Source: Eumeta japonica (Eukaryota > Arthropoda > Insecta > Lepidoptera > Psychidae). Taken from it: 64,000 bases of DNA. The DNA lies in NCBI GenBank assembly GCA_005406025.1, contig BGZK01000872.1, positions 124,001-188,000 of the forward strand, in the 5' to 3' direction. Of the stretch, positions 47,662-60,889 are shown in pieces. Position 1 is the first letter of the stretch, and each line of letters starts with the position of its first letter. Made by a program: the position numbers and the translations under genes. The notes under the pieces are model-generated. The model saw only the letters and a list, made by a program, of their open reading frames with translations, did no database searches and was not told the origin of the DNA.

Positions 47662-48977
47662 AAACGACATTTACGATCGAAATGCTTTTTGAACTCAAAA
47701 GAAAACACATCGAATGCCGTAAGACCTGTTCAAATCATTTGTTTCGTTCAAAAGATATCTGTGACAAAATATTTGCGAAGTAACAGTTAAGTAATTTTTT
47801 ATACTTTTAATATTTTAAAAGAAGAAGTATACAGCTTCGAGCTACAAAATATGAGTCAATGTTTTTGTACTTTCTAAGCTCGAAGAGTCACCATCCTGAC
47901 AGCTAAAGGAGTAACCCGTGGGAACGCACGCGCCACTACCTCGAACCCATGGATAGACGGCGGGCTAATTCAAATCTGCGACCCACGAATCCAGTTAAGA
48001 GGGCTCGTCGTTCGCACAATGATCGATAACCAGACATTATCCCACAGTACTTGACAGAGGGTTTTGCGCTGCACTGTCGGGGTAGAATCCATATCTAGAG
48101 TGTGTATCGCGCTGTGTCAAGTATTATCTGTAAGTTAAATATACGCAACGGTGGTGGTATTCGGAATACAGCTCTTTTCCGATTCGACACAAATACTTTC
48201 CGAAGCGGCCACGCCCCGAGAACATCTACAACAAGCGTAATGTTAGAATAATTTGTTGTCTGTTCACTGCTTCAAGACGGGTCGAACAGCTAAGTATTAA
48301 TTTCCAAGGTGTTCGAAGGTCGACACTTGGTCGCGTTAACTTCGCCTACGATTCCTTGACCAAAACTCAACAGTTTGAGCTCGTTACTTTATAGCACCTC
48401 CCTGCACCACGCATTGCTTCGAAATTCCGGAGTGAGAATGTTCGCAGAACACGTGAAACCTCATGCGTCGCCAGACAATAACCCCTGATCATCTTGTTTG
48501 CCTTCACTCTCTGCGGTTTACGTAGAAGGACGAACGCTCTCCCTGTCAAGTTACAGGTGAACACTGAGGCCTCGTATCACGCCTACGTACAAGTGACGCA
48601 AAAGTTGGATATAATTCTCCCAACGATAGCGGGTGCCCTCATTATCCTCGGCATCGGACTTCGGAGCGGACTTGGTGACCGGCATGGTGAGCGATGTGGG
48701 AGCGTTCCCGAGGCCGTGAAAAATGACCGCATTCGACTTTTCGAACACCACTTCGAGTACTAGTCTCGAAACCTTTGTTTTAAAAAGGCACGCCAGAGGT
48801 AAATTATAAGAGAAATAAAATGCATCTTTCCTCCTACATAGTTAGAATGTTGTGGAACGAAATGCAACGACGATGGCGTGAGTAGAAACGGTAAGCGACG
48901 TAGGTCGCGCGTCGTACAGGAAATAGTCACGTATATCTAGCGATGTCTATCATAATAGCACCCTCCCTCTTTAACTT
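47662..48977. other. Non-coding stretch with a CpG-rich block
   Basis: 48160-48780 is clearly richer in GC and CpG than its flanks, and overlapping frames are open on both strands (48494-48763 plus, 48367-48751 minus). None contains a domain I recognise. It may be a conserved regulatory block or repeat; I cannot decide. Confidence 0.35.
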
Positions 48978-49143
48978 AGGGTCGTATTAAAAAAGCACAC
49001 TTAAGTGCGGCGTTCTTCCATCTTGAGAGTGGAAAGAGCAAGACAGTTACAGCGTTTCGCTATAGGAAATAATATATGTCTCGTTCCCACATTGCTTCTT
49101 GAAATGGCAAATTATTTGAGTGACGTTTATCAATACGGCCCTT
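48978..49143. mobile_element. Short inverted-repeat element (MITE)
   Basis: AGGGTCGTATTAAAAAAGC at the left mirrors the right end, which in reverse reads AGGGCCGTATTGATAAACG. Length about 165 bp, no coding potential. Both sides are flanked by TTA-type sequence (CTTA left, TTAG right). Confidence 0.7.
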
Positions 49144-49189
49144 AGTGATTGAAATATTCGACTCGGAACCAAAAGATGACAAATTAGAG

Positions 49190-49410
49190 TTTGCTCACAG
49201 ACAATTTGACCAATGAGTCTTTAACTTTAGTCAAATTAAATCACTCGCTCAGTGCTTTGGAGAGCACGTTATGCCTGTCAGTTCTGGACGTTGTCATGGT
49301 AACGGCGACGTCGACAGGCAGCGGCTGCCGACCCACACCTGGCCGGCGTGGGCGGCTTAAGATGCAAGGCCCTCTATCTGAAACAGAAAGATTGTGAGAG
49401 GGAATCTTTA
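49190..49410 (+). mobile_element. SINE-like interspersed repeat, copy D
   Basis: Best preserved copy: CAAATTAAATCACTCGCTCA, GTGCTTTGGAGAGCACG, TCAGTTCTGGACGTTGTCA, CGGCTGCCGACCCACACC and GTGGGCGGCTTAAGATGCAA in order. Overlapping short frames here come from the repeat. Confidence 0.6.
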
Positions 49411-51439
49411 AAAGCGGAGTTGTCTTAAAAGTGGAGCTATAAAAAAAACACTCAGCGACACCCGCGTGCGTTGATCGCTCAGTGCGTATACGCACAAATA
49501 TCGTAATACTATAATTCTAATGATATCGCTGTCATCGTTTTAATTCTGTGGTCTATGCCGCAACATTTAAGTCGAGGTTAGCGACTGGGAAATAACATCG
49601 AAATTGCTAAAACTGTGCGTTTCAATCACGCATCTGGCCTATGTCACTTCCGCTTCAGATAAGCCACAAAATTGGTCGGTAGACTGAAAATTGTAAAAAC
49701 TAGGTCGACGGATAAACAGGTCGACGCAATAACACGGATAATTCCTACAGTAGTAACTCAGGCCCAGAACCGAAAACTTGGCGGATTAATGAGTAATAGA
49801 ACAAGAATTAATCGCTTCATTGCTCTCGTTCTGATTCGGGAAAGTTCGTTTTATCGCTTTCGGCACGTAATGGATCGGAACTTATACTTCTGTTTTTAAC
49901 GGCTGCAGCTGCCGCTTTCGTCGCGGGCCCCGATTCTTAACGTCCGTCGACATGTGCCGGGTCGTAAGCGACACTGGGTTTGTTCGAATAACAAAAAAAA
50001 AAATTGATGGTGTGTTTGACACACGATTAGATAAGGTAACAAAAAAAATAGAAAATCGAGGTCGGACAAGCGCATTTCAAGACACTTTGACGTATCGTTA
50101 ATGCAAATAATTAATTACAAATTAACGGAAATGATTTACTTACAATTGATTATTGTTTAATATACAAATAAGAAATGAATAACCATTAAGTGTTTAATTT
50201 ACATTCAACATAATTTACATACATTCACGCATTTTATATACAGCCCGTCCGGAGATTACCTTGCCTTTAATTTTAGCAGATAGTCCAGCATCCATCGATC
50301 GTACTAAAATTAGAATTTTCTTTGAATTGAAAGCCATAAATAACAGACATTTTTTTATTGATCATACAATGAATACGGCCCGAGCTTGACAAACAACCCT
50401 CGTATAAAATAATGGCGCGTGACGACGTGATTTCGACTATAACAAAAATCGGGCTTTGCCAGGGCACGATCGGGTAGACCCCTCTGTCCTCTGTAGAGGA
50501 CACCAGTACCGACCCACCTATAAACTATTGTATACATGTGTATGGTAGTGCAATATTTACGATGTGATTCGCGAGTTTTCCAATGTTAGAATTTCGTGAA
50601 AATAAATCACAAGTTTTCCTGTGGAAGTTCAAACGAAATACAATATTACTACACAAAATTTATTTAAATTCAGTTAATAAAAGGAAATTATTTGTATTCA
50701 ACATGAGCATTCATACACTGCACATAAAAATTAAAACAAACTTACGTGTTTACTGTCGGTTCGATATTACAATGAGAAGAGAATTGGCAAGAACTTTTTT
50801 TGGGTTATTCTTTTTTCACAAATTCATTACATCGACAAACAAGCGTCATCATAATTCATATAAAAAAAGGCTAAATTAGTTGACTTTTTCACAGGTAAAA
50901 TGACTTATTTAAAGTTAAAGATTAACTGACAGGTTGCTGTCAGTTACGATAAGCGCGTAATATATAATTCTTAATTTTATAGATGTCGGAAGTTTCCGAA
51001 ATGGATCAAAAAGAAAAACTACTATTATTATCTGTTACTGTAAATAATTAAGAAAATAATCAAATTGAAACTGAAATATACGACTATGTATATACCGTCA
51101 TTATCACAAATGCCAAAATGATGGATTTTAAACTTAACTTAGCATTTGGAGGTGGCCCCACTCATCTCTAACATGGACTCTGAAGTTACCGTTTAAGTAT
51201 CAATTGTAAAAACAACATCTTTTAACGTGTTTACCTTTCAACTTTATCAATTAGCAACTAATTATTGCAAATGATAGTTTGTAACACGCCGCTGTCAACG
51301 TTGGTCGTGCGAATGGCACTTCACCGGTTTTATTTTCCGTGCCAAATATTTGAAATTGTAACCTTAAAAAAAATGTACGTTGATTCATATCCAGCTTTTT
51401 TTTTAATATTCAAAAAGTCTTGGGACTTTTATTCTTTTT
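49411..51439. other. Non-coding stretch
   Basis: 50390-50520 is a GC-richer patch on which two minus-strand frames overlap without a recognisable domain. The remainder is AT-rich. No supported gene. Confidence 0.4.
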
Positions 51440-51720
51440 TTTTGCGAAATCTTAAGACAACGCACCCCTGTACGTCGGGTCCGCGTCGCGCTTGCCCAGT
51501 TCCTTCCGACTCGGCGGGAAAAAGCCCGAAACGACAATGCGTCATTCCCGTTCTGACGTCACATTGTCCCATGCCGGTCCTTCGGGGCCGGCCCCGACAT
51601 ACGTATGAGTAATTTAGTTGCCATCACAATATTGCCAATATCCGAGAGCAAATTGCTACGGCAGAGGCATCCGACGTTGCGTAGCCGTCGGCGACGTCAT
51701 TAAACGAAAACAAATTGCCG
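51440..51720. promoter_or_regulatory. CpG-rich island with CRE site and GC palindrome
   Basis: Contains TGACGTCA at 51554-51561, a CRE/ATF consensus, a 14-bp palindrome CGGGGCCGGCCCCG at 51583-51596, and dense CpG to about 51700. No repeat similarity in the window. Enhancer or promoter role is inference. Confidence 0.3.
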
Positions 51721-53464
51721 AATGATATATTCGTTTGGGTGAATACCGTAATTGCATATGTATTTGATATTCCGGTGAGGCGAATACTAAAATAAAATAA
51801 AAAAACGTTATAATGAAATATAAGAATGGGAATATGTTTAAAAATTGAACATTCATAATTTTCGGTAGGTCTGTTGGTAATCGTATAACTTAAGAATGAG
51901 TTGAATGATTGATCATTCACACAACATGCTTGTAGTTGATGACATTTTGTAAAGATAATGGTTCATATCTATGCCAGGATTCGATAGTTGTCGCTTTATT
52001 CAAGGTAAGAACAATTTATGAACCAAAATTTCTTATATTCACAATATATGCTGGACTAGTTCAAAAAAAATCATAAAATCTCAATCATATTGGTAATTTC
52101 GTTGTCGAATTAATAACGGTATGGACAGACATACGAATGGACAACGAAATAATCCTATAAGGTTTCTTTTTATCGTCAGAACTGTAAAAATTGAAATTTA
52201 AGGTGAACAATCAAAATATTTCTGTGGAGATAACTCGCAATTATATCCACAAATTAATGTATTCATCATAAATGGAAAATATGCATTAATTACCTAATGT
52301 ACTTTAAAAATACATTATTTTTACATTACAATTTATAGTATTGCAATATAATAAAACAGCACGGCTGTCCTCTGAACACTCTATGTATTAGATTAAAATG
52401 TATATATAAGTCGGCTGCTTATTAGGTGATAAACATTGAAAAGTTTGTAAATAAGACAAGAATGTTATTTTGTTTCATACTTTTTATTACGCGATTTTCC
52501 TTCGTAGGCGGACTTTTATTTTGATTTGTTTTTTCATGAAATTATTTTGCGGTTTTATTTTTGTATTTAATTAAAAGTAGGTTTAAATAGAGACACGGCA
52601 TGTCAGCTTGCAGTCACGCTTCGGGTCTCCGTTACTATCATTGTTAATAATTATACCGCGGCCTATATCTTTTCTAATTCGACATTATTCTCATCAAAAA
52701 TAGCAAATATCGGAATATTTCAGATTTATCACCTCAAATCGGATATGAGCAGATAAAAGGATATAACTTGTTGTACCATTTTTTTTTTTTATAATGTCAC
52801 ATATCTACAATACTTTACTCGTCCGTAAGAAATTTAAAACAAACTGGTAAAACTGAGAATTATATTAAATGTTGTAAAAATAACGACAGACGTTGCGTCA
52901 TTACCGGAATAAAAATGCGATAATTTTATAGACAATTTCAGTTCAATCACAATTCTTTTAGAATTGGAAGCGCGCATTTGAAAAAAAATATATTACAACC
53001 ACCTACAAGCCTGCTAACTTGTACTTAATTTTATTTTTTATAATTACCGATCAATATTAAATAACGAAAATATGTAAGTTTTAATTAAGGAATAACAATT
53101 AGTACGCAGAATGCTACATTAGGTCCAGTTCAGTTTGTAGGTGGCCATCTCATTTATTCGCCGATAGCAAAGGCCATTCGTCATTTTGCAGGTTGACAGT
53201 AAGATGATCGCTTAATAATTTAGCGGACGACTAGTGATTCTGCGGCGCCGGAGTGGAATTGGGGCTGCGTGTTCAAATAATTCAGTGTTCTTGAGTAGCA
53301 CAATCAACTATTCGTGTTTAAAGCGGTTCAATTATTCATTTGAATGCTCTCTAAAGTCCAAGACAAAAAATATTACTATACCTTTATATGTATGATTATC
53401 ATAATGACGAAATCATTTGATTAATATCTATTTAATCTAACTCGTATTTTATTATTTGATTAAT
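51721..53464. other. AT-rich non-coding stretch
   Basis: Nothing supportable apart from homopolymer runs. A small GC patch lies at 53220-53265. Confidence 0.45.
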
Positions 53465-55330
53465 ATATTTATTTATTTATTTATAAAGCCCTTTTCTTCC
53501 GAATTCTCTACTACTTAAACGTGTTTCCAAGTTCTAATTATCATAGTATGTCTCGCAATTCGGTGTACCTCTTGGCAAAAGCCTCCTCCAGCTCTCTCCA
53601 CTGTACTTTATTTTCTGCTGCTCTGATCCAATAAGGTCCCAGGGTTAGGCGGATGTCGTCTTTCCATCTTGTTTCCGGACGCCCCTTTCTTCTACAGTCC
53701 TATCTTTGATACCATAAAGTTACTTGTTTGCTCCATTTGTTTATTTTGCTACGTAGCATATGTCCTGTCCAACCCCACTTTAAATGATCTATATGAGTTA
53801 TTATATCTACAACTTTAGTTTTTCTTCTTATTTCTGATTCTCTTATTTTATCATTAAGCCTGAATCCCAACATGATCCTTTCCATTGCCTTTTGTGTACT
53901 AGCTAATTTTTCTCTTAGCTTGTCCGTTAAAGCCCATGATTCACAGCCGTATGGGAGGATGCAGGTGTTAAAAGTCTTTTTCTGCATCCCTAAGTTTTTA
54001 AATTTCATTATTTCTTTTAGTGACCAGTATTTATTCCATCCGTAAGCTATTCTTTTATTGTTTTTTTTAGACATAGAGTCCTCTGGGGATATAATATAAC
54101 CCAGATAAACATACTCCTTCACATATTCTAACATGTTTCCGTAAACCTCTAGGTTGACTTCTGATGACTTAATCGTCAATTTTGTTTTATATGCATTCAT
54201 TACTAATCCTACATCTCTGCTTTCTTCCGCTATGGTTCTTCCGTTTCTAACAAGACGATATCATCAGTGAATCTCAGATGGTTAAGTAGACTACCTTTAA
54301 TGTTGTTGCCATAATTTTCTCAATTTAATCTTCTAAATATGTACGCCAGCACAGCATTAAACAGCTTGGGAGAAAGCGGATCTCCCTGTCTCGCACCTCT
54401 GTTTATAGGAAATGGTTCTCTTTGTTTCCAATTTCAGGCAACTTTTACATTTTTTTGTAGATAGGTTTTATTATTTGTATATAGGCCTCATCCACTCCTT
54501 GATCTTTTAGACTCGACCAGATAAATTTATGGTTCAGGCTGTCAAAAGCTTTGGAGTAATCTATAAAGCAGATATATAAGGATTTTTGGTATTCATTACA
54601 TTTTTTCCATACTTGTTTGATTGTGTGGATATGGTCTATTGTACTCCTGCTTGTTCAATTGGTTGGTTTTCGTCTAGGACTTTTGTTATTCCTTCCAGAA
54701 AATATTTTGCAAAAAACCTTATACACCATTTGAAATTAGACTTATTGGTCTATAATTGCCAACAGAAATAAGGACTCCTTATCTCCTTTTTTATGGAGGA
54801 AAATAATATAAGATTCGCTCCTTTGCTCCGGGATGATGTTAGCTGTTAAAATATCATTGAATAGCTTGGTTAAAACCGGATTTATTTCTTCCACAGTGCC
54901 TCTCCTCAGCTCATTTGCTATATAGTCAGCTCTTGGAGTTTTTCTAGCTTTTGTGACATTATAGCTTTCTAGATTTCTCGCACTAGTATTAATGGGACAT
55001 CTTTATATCTGTGATTGGATTCTTGTAAATGATGTTTTCTTGTTCGGCGTTATTAGAGGGTAAAGGGTTCTGTAGAAGTCCGTAGCCAGTGTCTGGATTT
55101 CTCTACAGTTTATTATTTGCTTGGATCTGTTGCTCTTTAATTTAGGTATCCATTCCATTCCGTACTGTCTTAATTCTTTAAACGCTTTTCTTGTTCCCCT
55201 TGTTTTTTAGATTTTGGTTTCTAGTTTTTTTGTTTGCTTCATTTTCCTGTCGTTTCTTATACTCTCTCGAATCTATTTCCTCAATGCGAATATTATGTTA
55301 CGGTTTTCCATTCTTTTTGTCTTGTCAGTT
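53465..55330 (-). pseudogene. Non-LTR retrotransposon reverse transcriptase, 5' truncated and broken
   Basis: On the minus strand, in order: TKARKTPRADYIANELRRGT and ILTANIIPEQRSESYIIFLH (about 54975-54780), STIDHIHTIKQVW and FIDYSKAFDSLNHKFIW (54640-54510), RGARQGDPLSPKLFNAVLAY in a shifted form (about 54400-54340), LNHLRFTDDIVLL (catalytic box with FTDD for FADD, about 54285-54245), then the connection region (EYVYLGYIISPEDS, CILPYGCESWALT, LKWGWTGHML, 54120-53750) and a C-terminus ending ELEEAFAKRYTEL near 53553. This is the endonuclease-reverse transcriptase type common in insects. Several stops and frame changes interrupt it and no endonuclease domain is seen. The 3' end is a (TAAA)n tail at 53467-53484, as in target-primed elements. 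Clade assignment (RTE-like) is tentative. Confidence 0.85.
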
Positions 55331-55361
55331 ATTAATGCTTTTCTTTAATGCTTTGCTACCA

Positions 55362-55707
55362 GTCATAAGTCATAATTGTGACTAATAGCGAAATCTGGAT
55401 TGAAAGCGGAGTGGGGCAGACAATTGCGAACGGGACGAGAATAAAATCTGAGCGGAACTGAATAGCAAGCTGGACCGGGACCGAAACGGGAACGGAACTG
55501 GGTCGAAAACGGATGTGGGGTCAGGATTACAATCAAATGTGTCACTGGCTGCAGAATCCAAAGCGATACGGGTATTCAGTTAGAAATCAATCAACACAAA
55601 AGATGAAGGAATTCACTATACGCCCATGCTGGCGCAGCTACGGGCATTACTTATACGGGCAATAATAAACAAAAAAATGATAGAACAATGTCTGCCGAGC
55701 CAGCTAG
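55362..55707 (+). mobile_element. Helitron-like repeat
   Basis: Body of GAAATCTGG, GGGACCGAAACGGGAACGG-type words, then GAAGGAATTCACTATACGCC, CATGCTGGCGCAGCTACGGG and an end CCGAGCCAGCTAG followed by T (55708). Same family as 20325, 38395 and 40185. No coding potential. Confidence 0.55.
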
Positions 55708-56870
55708 TATATTATATATGATTAATAACTTACGCGAGTTAAAAAAAATTGCTTTTTAAAATTCTATTCTGAATTTTGTTACTGATCCTTCTTTTCTTTG
55801 ATGTTGTGCATTTAAATTTTCCGATACCGTTAAATGCAGCTTTGGCAAATAAAAAGTGTTTTTATTATCGAAAAGCAGGCTACCTTTGCAGATGGTTCTA
55901 TAGGAACATTTTGGGAAATCCCAAAAACGTGTTGAATACATAATACCTAACATTTTATTTTTGTGAGAACTTATAAGTAAAATCTTATAAAATAAAATAA
56001 TCGAAAATTTTATAAACTGCTCCTTAATTTAATCCCAACTCAATGTAACTCAGTAGGTTCGGAGGAATAGCTTCTATATGACAGACGAGTAGACGGACAG
56101 ATCGACGGACATGATGAGCTACCGTATAAGAATTCAATTTACATCGGTTTCGCGGAACCCTAATAATGCGATACTGAAGCGTAGATCAAAATGTCAACCC
56201 TTCGATTTGCGTAACCGGCGGCTAAATAAAGCTGATCGTGCTACGCCCGAGGATCTTTCTGGATTCAGATGGCGAAAATATATTTATGAATCTGTGTATT
56301 ATCGAACATGCTTTTTTGCTGTTTTGCTAGACAACGTCATATCATTATTCTCCGATGTCATTCCACATCACAGTGCAAGTAAATACCGACCTGTCATGGC
56401 TATGGTGGAGGCTTTCACGTTTAATCTGCAATGTAAATTATGTTTCATTAAGTTGCACTTACCTCTAATAAATGAAAAGTCAAAACGGCACTCGTACATC
56501 GAGGGTTCGGTACAATTTTGTACTTAAAATTAAATTTAACCGAGTCGTTAGTAATTTTCCGATTAATGAGTTGATGCTGCTTAAAAAAAATGCACCTTAG
56601 TTTTTGTTATCAAATCCGAAAATATGTGAAATTTTATTTCATTTTTGCTTAGTTTATAACTAAATTTATACAACCATTAATTATTTTAGGTCATTTAGCT
56701 TCCTAATTATAAAAGCAAAGACAAAGAGAGAGAGAGAGTATAGTATCAATTTCCGTATTTTGGGGTATAGATCAAAAACTAATGATAACATGACTTGAAA
56801 AAAAAGTATAGAATCAAATTATGTCCTTTTCAACGACAACTCACAAAGTATTTATAACATAAAGAAAACG
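55708..56870. other. Non-coding stretch with repeat debris
   Basis: 56095-56165 (GACGGACAGATCGACGGACA and TCGCGGAACCCTAA) resembles a common short repeat of insect genomes. The plus-strand frame 56111-56527 overlaps it, lacks a domain, and is not called. A short (GA)n run lies at 56725-56738. Confidence 0.4.
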
Positions 56871-57480
56871 AGTGGTGTCGTGGGACACTAGGTAGGAACG
56901 AAGTTCCTTCGGCTAATGTAGAATCGACGCAATTTGCAAAAGAAAAAATATAATGTATTTTAAGTGTTATGACAGGAATATGTTTTATTATAAGATGCTA
57001 CTTAAATCGTTTGGTGATCGTTGTAGTGGAATTATGACATTTACTCCTTACTATCTGTTCTTCAATCATCTTCATTTTCTGTTCTTATTGTTAATTCTAT
57101 TTTCGAAAAAATTTACGATTATTATGATTTATTTCTTATATTTTACCGACATATATTTGGAAAATAACCCCGACCGATTCTCGGTAATTGCGCGAAGTCG
57201 TAAACAAGTCGCTCGGCCTCATGCCAGCCGTGCCCGGTGTAATCCACCAATCAGCGCTCGCCGTTCGCCGAGCTCGCGTCACCTTGCGCCAATAAACGCG
57301 CAGTAAAATAACGACATATCTAAAAATATTCGACTGTCGCGCCTGCGCACGTCTCATTTAACGGTTTTATTCCACGGACTTTTTCTTATTCTTACGGTTT
57401 TATTCCACGGACTTTTTTCCACGAACTTTTCAAAATCCCTATCTCCTCCAAGTCCGCCGTAAGGAACTTCGTTCCAAAAA
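56871..57480. mobile_element. Inverted-repeat element with GGAACGAAGTTCC ends, copy 1
   Basis: GTGTCGTGGGACACTAGGTA followed by GGAACGAAGTTCCTT (56896-56910) mirrors AAGGAACTTCGTTCC at 57462-57476. The interior is about 550 bp. A 24-bp unit containing TTTATTCCACGGAC is doubled near the right end (57361-57416). It includes or surrounds the GC island at 57170-57350. Confidence 0.5.
57170..57350. promoter_or_regulatory. CpG-rich island with CCAAT box
   Basis: CCACCAATCAGCGC at 57244-57257 is a CCAAT-type site within a CpG-rich stretch. It might be captured sequence within the surrounding inverted-repeat element, or a promoter-like block. No associated coding frame is recognisable on either strand. 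Confidence 0.25.
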
Positions 57481-60400
57481 AAATCAAAATTGTCCATATT
57501 ACAATGTCAATTAAAAAAAGGCAACATTCTTTTACTACAGTTAGATACGGAAAAATAATTTTCATGACGGTGCCGAAATGTGAGTCTATAACAACAGGAA
57601 ACACTACTGCATAAAACTACTTCTATGTGATGATGAACAGATGATACACATGAAAATATCAAGATATTCGTTTTCTGTTTTAATTAATGGCGCCCTTATA
57701 TTTCCTGTCTTTCCCCTAAAAAAACTGATGATGAAATTTTCATTAGTTTTACAAAAAATACATGATACGAATGTCCTATTTCCGTCTGGTTGCCGGAATA
57801 AAAATTAGAATATCCTAGTTCGTGCGTGTTGTTTTGGAGCTGATAAGGGTTGAATCACCTCACTTTTCCTTGGATTTGGTTGAAAAAAACTGACTCGTAA
57901 TTTGACTATTGTTTATGAACACCATTGTAAAATCTGGACACTCGATGACAGACTACCGTGACAATTGGCGCTAGAAGTGGTGCACGAAAATATTCCCACA
58001 ATTCTCGATGTACAAAGTAATTAATTAGAACATCTCTTTTAAAAGAGTCTTATATGCAGCAGAACATTGGTACATAAATGGTAATGATGATGATCTCATT
58101 CATTCACGAGTATTTAGTACGAAAATAATACTGTAAGTAGAGTTTCAATATGCTTTAAATGGAAAATTTTATTCTCGGTCCGACAAAAACAACTAGTAAA
58201 CGCATATGCATGATAAAATAATATATTTTTTCGAGCGTCACTTAACCAGTATCGATTAAAGGAAGTTATAAACTTACCGATCTTCATAATAATTTTTAGA
58301 TGTACAACTCAATAATCCTTAATGTTTTTAATTTTTGCTACTTCTATCGATATGACAACAATTTATAACACAAAACTTGTCACCGCTACAAAGTAATGTA
58401 AATAAAAGCAGACAGATCTTTAGTATTTTCACAAAAAATATCTATGCCTCTAGAAAGTAAGCTTCTACCCTAGAACTATTTAGGCTGTCCCGCGCATTCA
58501 AGCTAAATCAAATCAAAGTTTGGGATCTTCCCGTTGCGTGAGAGTCGGGTGTTTATCAGCATTGAATGGGCTTATCCAGCATGGGGTGAAAATATGAACT
58601 TCATTTTCATCAGCTTAAAATACATTATTTTTAATCAACTCTACACGAGAAGCATGGTCGATTTAAGCTATGAGCTTCTTCGTAGGATTTGCGGTGGCAT
58701 AAAATTCGCGAGTTTATCGATGTCCATAACGAAGTCGTTGTAAGCCTTCTGTGGCATGCGACTGTTTCCATTAAAATTGTCGCTCGTGATTCGACAACAA
58801 GTCTAAATAGATACAAAAAATGTAACGAAATTGTTAAAGGTTCAGTAGAAAACAAGGGAGGTGCTATTTCAATATGTAATTATTTATTATGTTTCTCCAA
58901 ATCAGACCGTTTATGTCTTATTCATGCTGACAGAGGTACTGAGGCCTCTTCATAGGCACTGGAGTGCTTTTACCAATCCACTACTTACACCAGTCAAGTT
59001 CTCCAAAGATATTCGTTTTCCATTTCATCATAATTTTTTCCTAGATCTACGAAACTACAAATTTTTGGTTCTTGACCAGATTTTTATCAGTCGCGTTTTT
59101 CAGAGCATAAACTTGGTCCAATACACCCTATCCCTGTAAAAATATATTTTCCAATCGGTAATATAAAGTAAATACAAACCTATACAAATTACCTTGTCAT
59201 ATATTCCTAACGATATAATGTTGAATTATACTCTACATCAACTATTAGTTCATTGTCAATTTCGCAATTATTGTACTTTTTAAAAAATATTATTCCTTGT
59301 GAGGTAGAAATTTTCCAAATGGCCTCTTAAATTAAAGAACTGTTATCTCGCAAACATTTAACTAATATACGGATGTATGGAGGTCCTTAAGTAATATTTT
59401 TCCCGATATCCGATGCTACTGACTTTTATGTTATCCATAGCCAAGTGCTGATTTAGTGTAATGGTGCCCGCTTGCACAGATAACACGAGCCTTGGAATAA
59501 AACAGAAAATTTGGAAAAGGAAAATCATGAAACTATATTTACTTGCTTTCCGTTTTCGGTGATACTCGAAAATTGAATCTGTGTAACGATGTTCTGATTA
59601 CTATGAACATACTTGAAAAAGCTATTTGCATTATTTTTTATACTATTATTCACATAAATTCTTGACAATGTTTCCATTATTTAGCATCCATAGTTTAAAA
59701 TTTAGCCGGATTTTTATTTACCACCGAAATCTTATTAATAAAGATCCATACACTGCACTGAGATAACACCTTTTGCTGCATTCACTATAGTTTTTTGAAC
59801 GCTAGAATTGATTAAATTTTGGGATTAATCTATAAAAAGATTTCGATAAATAAATATTTATCGAAATATATATATATATATAAGAACGGTATCTTAAAAT
59901 CGTTTTCAATATCAAATAAGTCTAGATATACTATATCTATCGATTTCAAAGTTGTGCCAACTATGATGACCATGAGGTTCGTTAAATTGACGCGAAGGCA
60001 AACTTGATTTACACTCAAAATAATATATACACGCAATCACACACCGGTCATCTTGTTAAAAAGCTAAATAGCTTCTGTAATTTCAAAATTTAAACATTTT
60101 GTTAAAATTCAATTTCCGAGACTCTAACTAAATATAATTTATTCAACTTTTCGAATGTTTTTAATTTTCTCGAAAGAAAGTAAAGAAATGTGTGATATGC
60201 GAACCACAGTTTTACAAAAACGATCACCGTGATTTATCGTATAAGAAAATTCTATATACCTATACCAGAATAACAAATTACTACAAAATGATAGTAATAT
60301 AATACCTATCTACTATCAGAGCTCGTCCAGCCTCAAAAACTGTCATTAGTGAGTGCGCAAAAAACTCCACAAATCCGGGTCGCATCGTCGAAACAAAAAG

Positions 60401-60582
60401 TCTATTGAAGAAAGATATAGATCAGGTGGTATATATAACTTCCTTCAATACCAGAAGATGAATAGTTCGCTGTGTGGTGGTGACTTTCTGTGGGGTTATT
60501 GCGGAAGACGGTGATATTTTGTCGTAGTAGATATATTAAAGAATACGTAATACATGAATACACTTTTCATTTAAACCATGAA
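57481..60582. other. AT-rich non-coding stretch
   Basis: A 26-bp near-perfect palindrome at 59841-59866 (12-bp arms, 2-bp centre) directly precedes a (TA)n tract. Overlapping short frames at 58534-59139 show no recognisable domain. No supported gene. Confidence 0.45.
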
Positions 60583-60889
60583 GCACTTGATCGTCAAAAT
60601 GGCTCATATGATGCGCTTTACGTATAAAAGTATTTGCCAACGTATTTAAAAATATGAATATAACTGATATATATGCATCTGACTTTAAATCAGCTGTCTG
60701 ATGCAGTAAATGTAACATTATCAATAACAATAACATTATTATTAATATATAATTATTATATTCAATTTTTCTACAACATAACGATCAACCTTTTTATTAT
60801 ATTGTATTGATACACTGTAATTACGGCAGCAAAACCTTAATACTATTATTGTAACATTTTTATACGTAATCTAAATATACAAAAATGAA
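60583..60889 (+). repeat. Interspersed repeat, copy 2 of 2
   Basis: Matches 38098-38385 nearly base for base except for small insertions (an ATATAT-type insertion near 60667 and AATATAT near 60745). The high similarity suggests recent activity or duplication. Confidence 0.7.

Noticed and set aside
53222..53245. GACTAGTGATT, resembling miR-7
   Set aside because: The 5' and 3' parts of the mature sequence differ and there is no hairpin partner within 100 bp.
56111..56527. 138-codon plus-strand frame
   Set aside because: Overlaps a common repeat word near 56150, has no recognisable domain and no supporting context.
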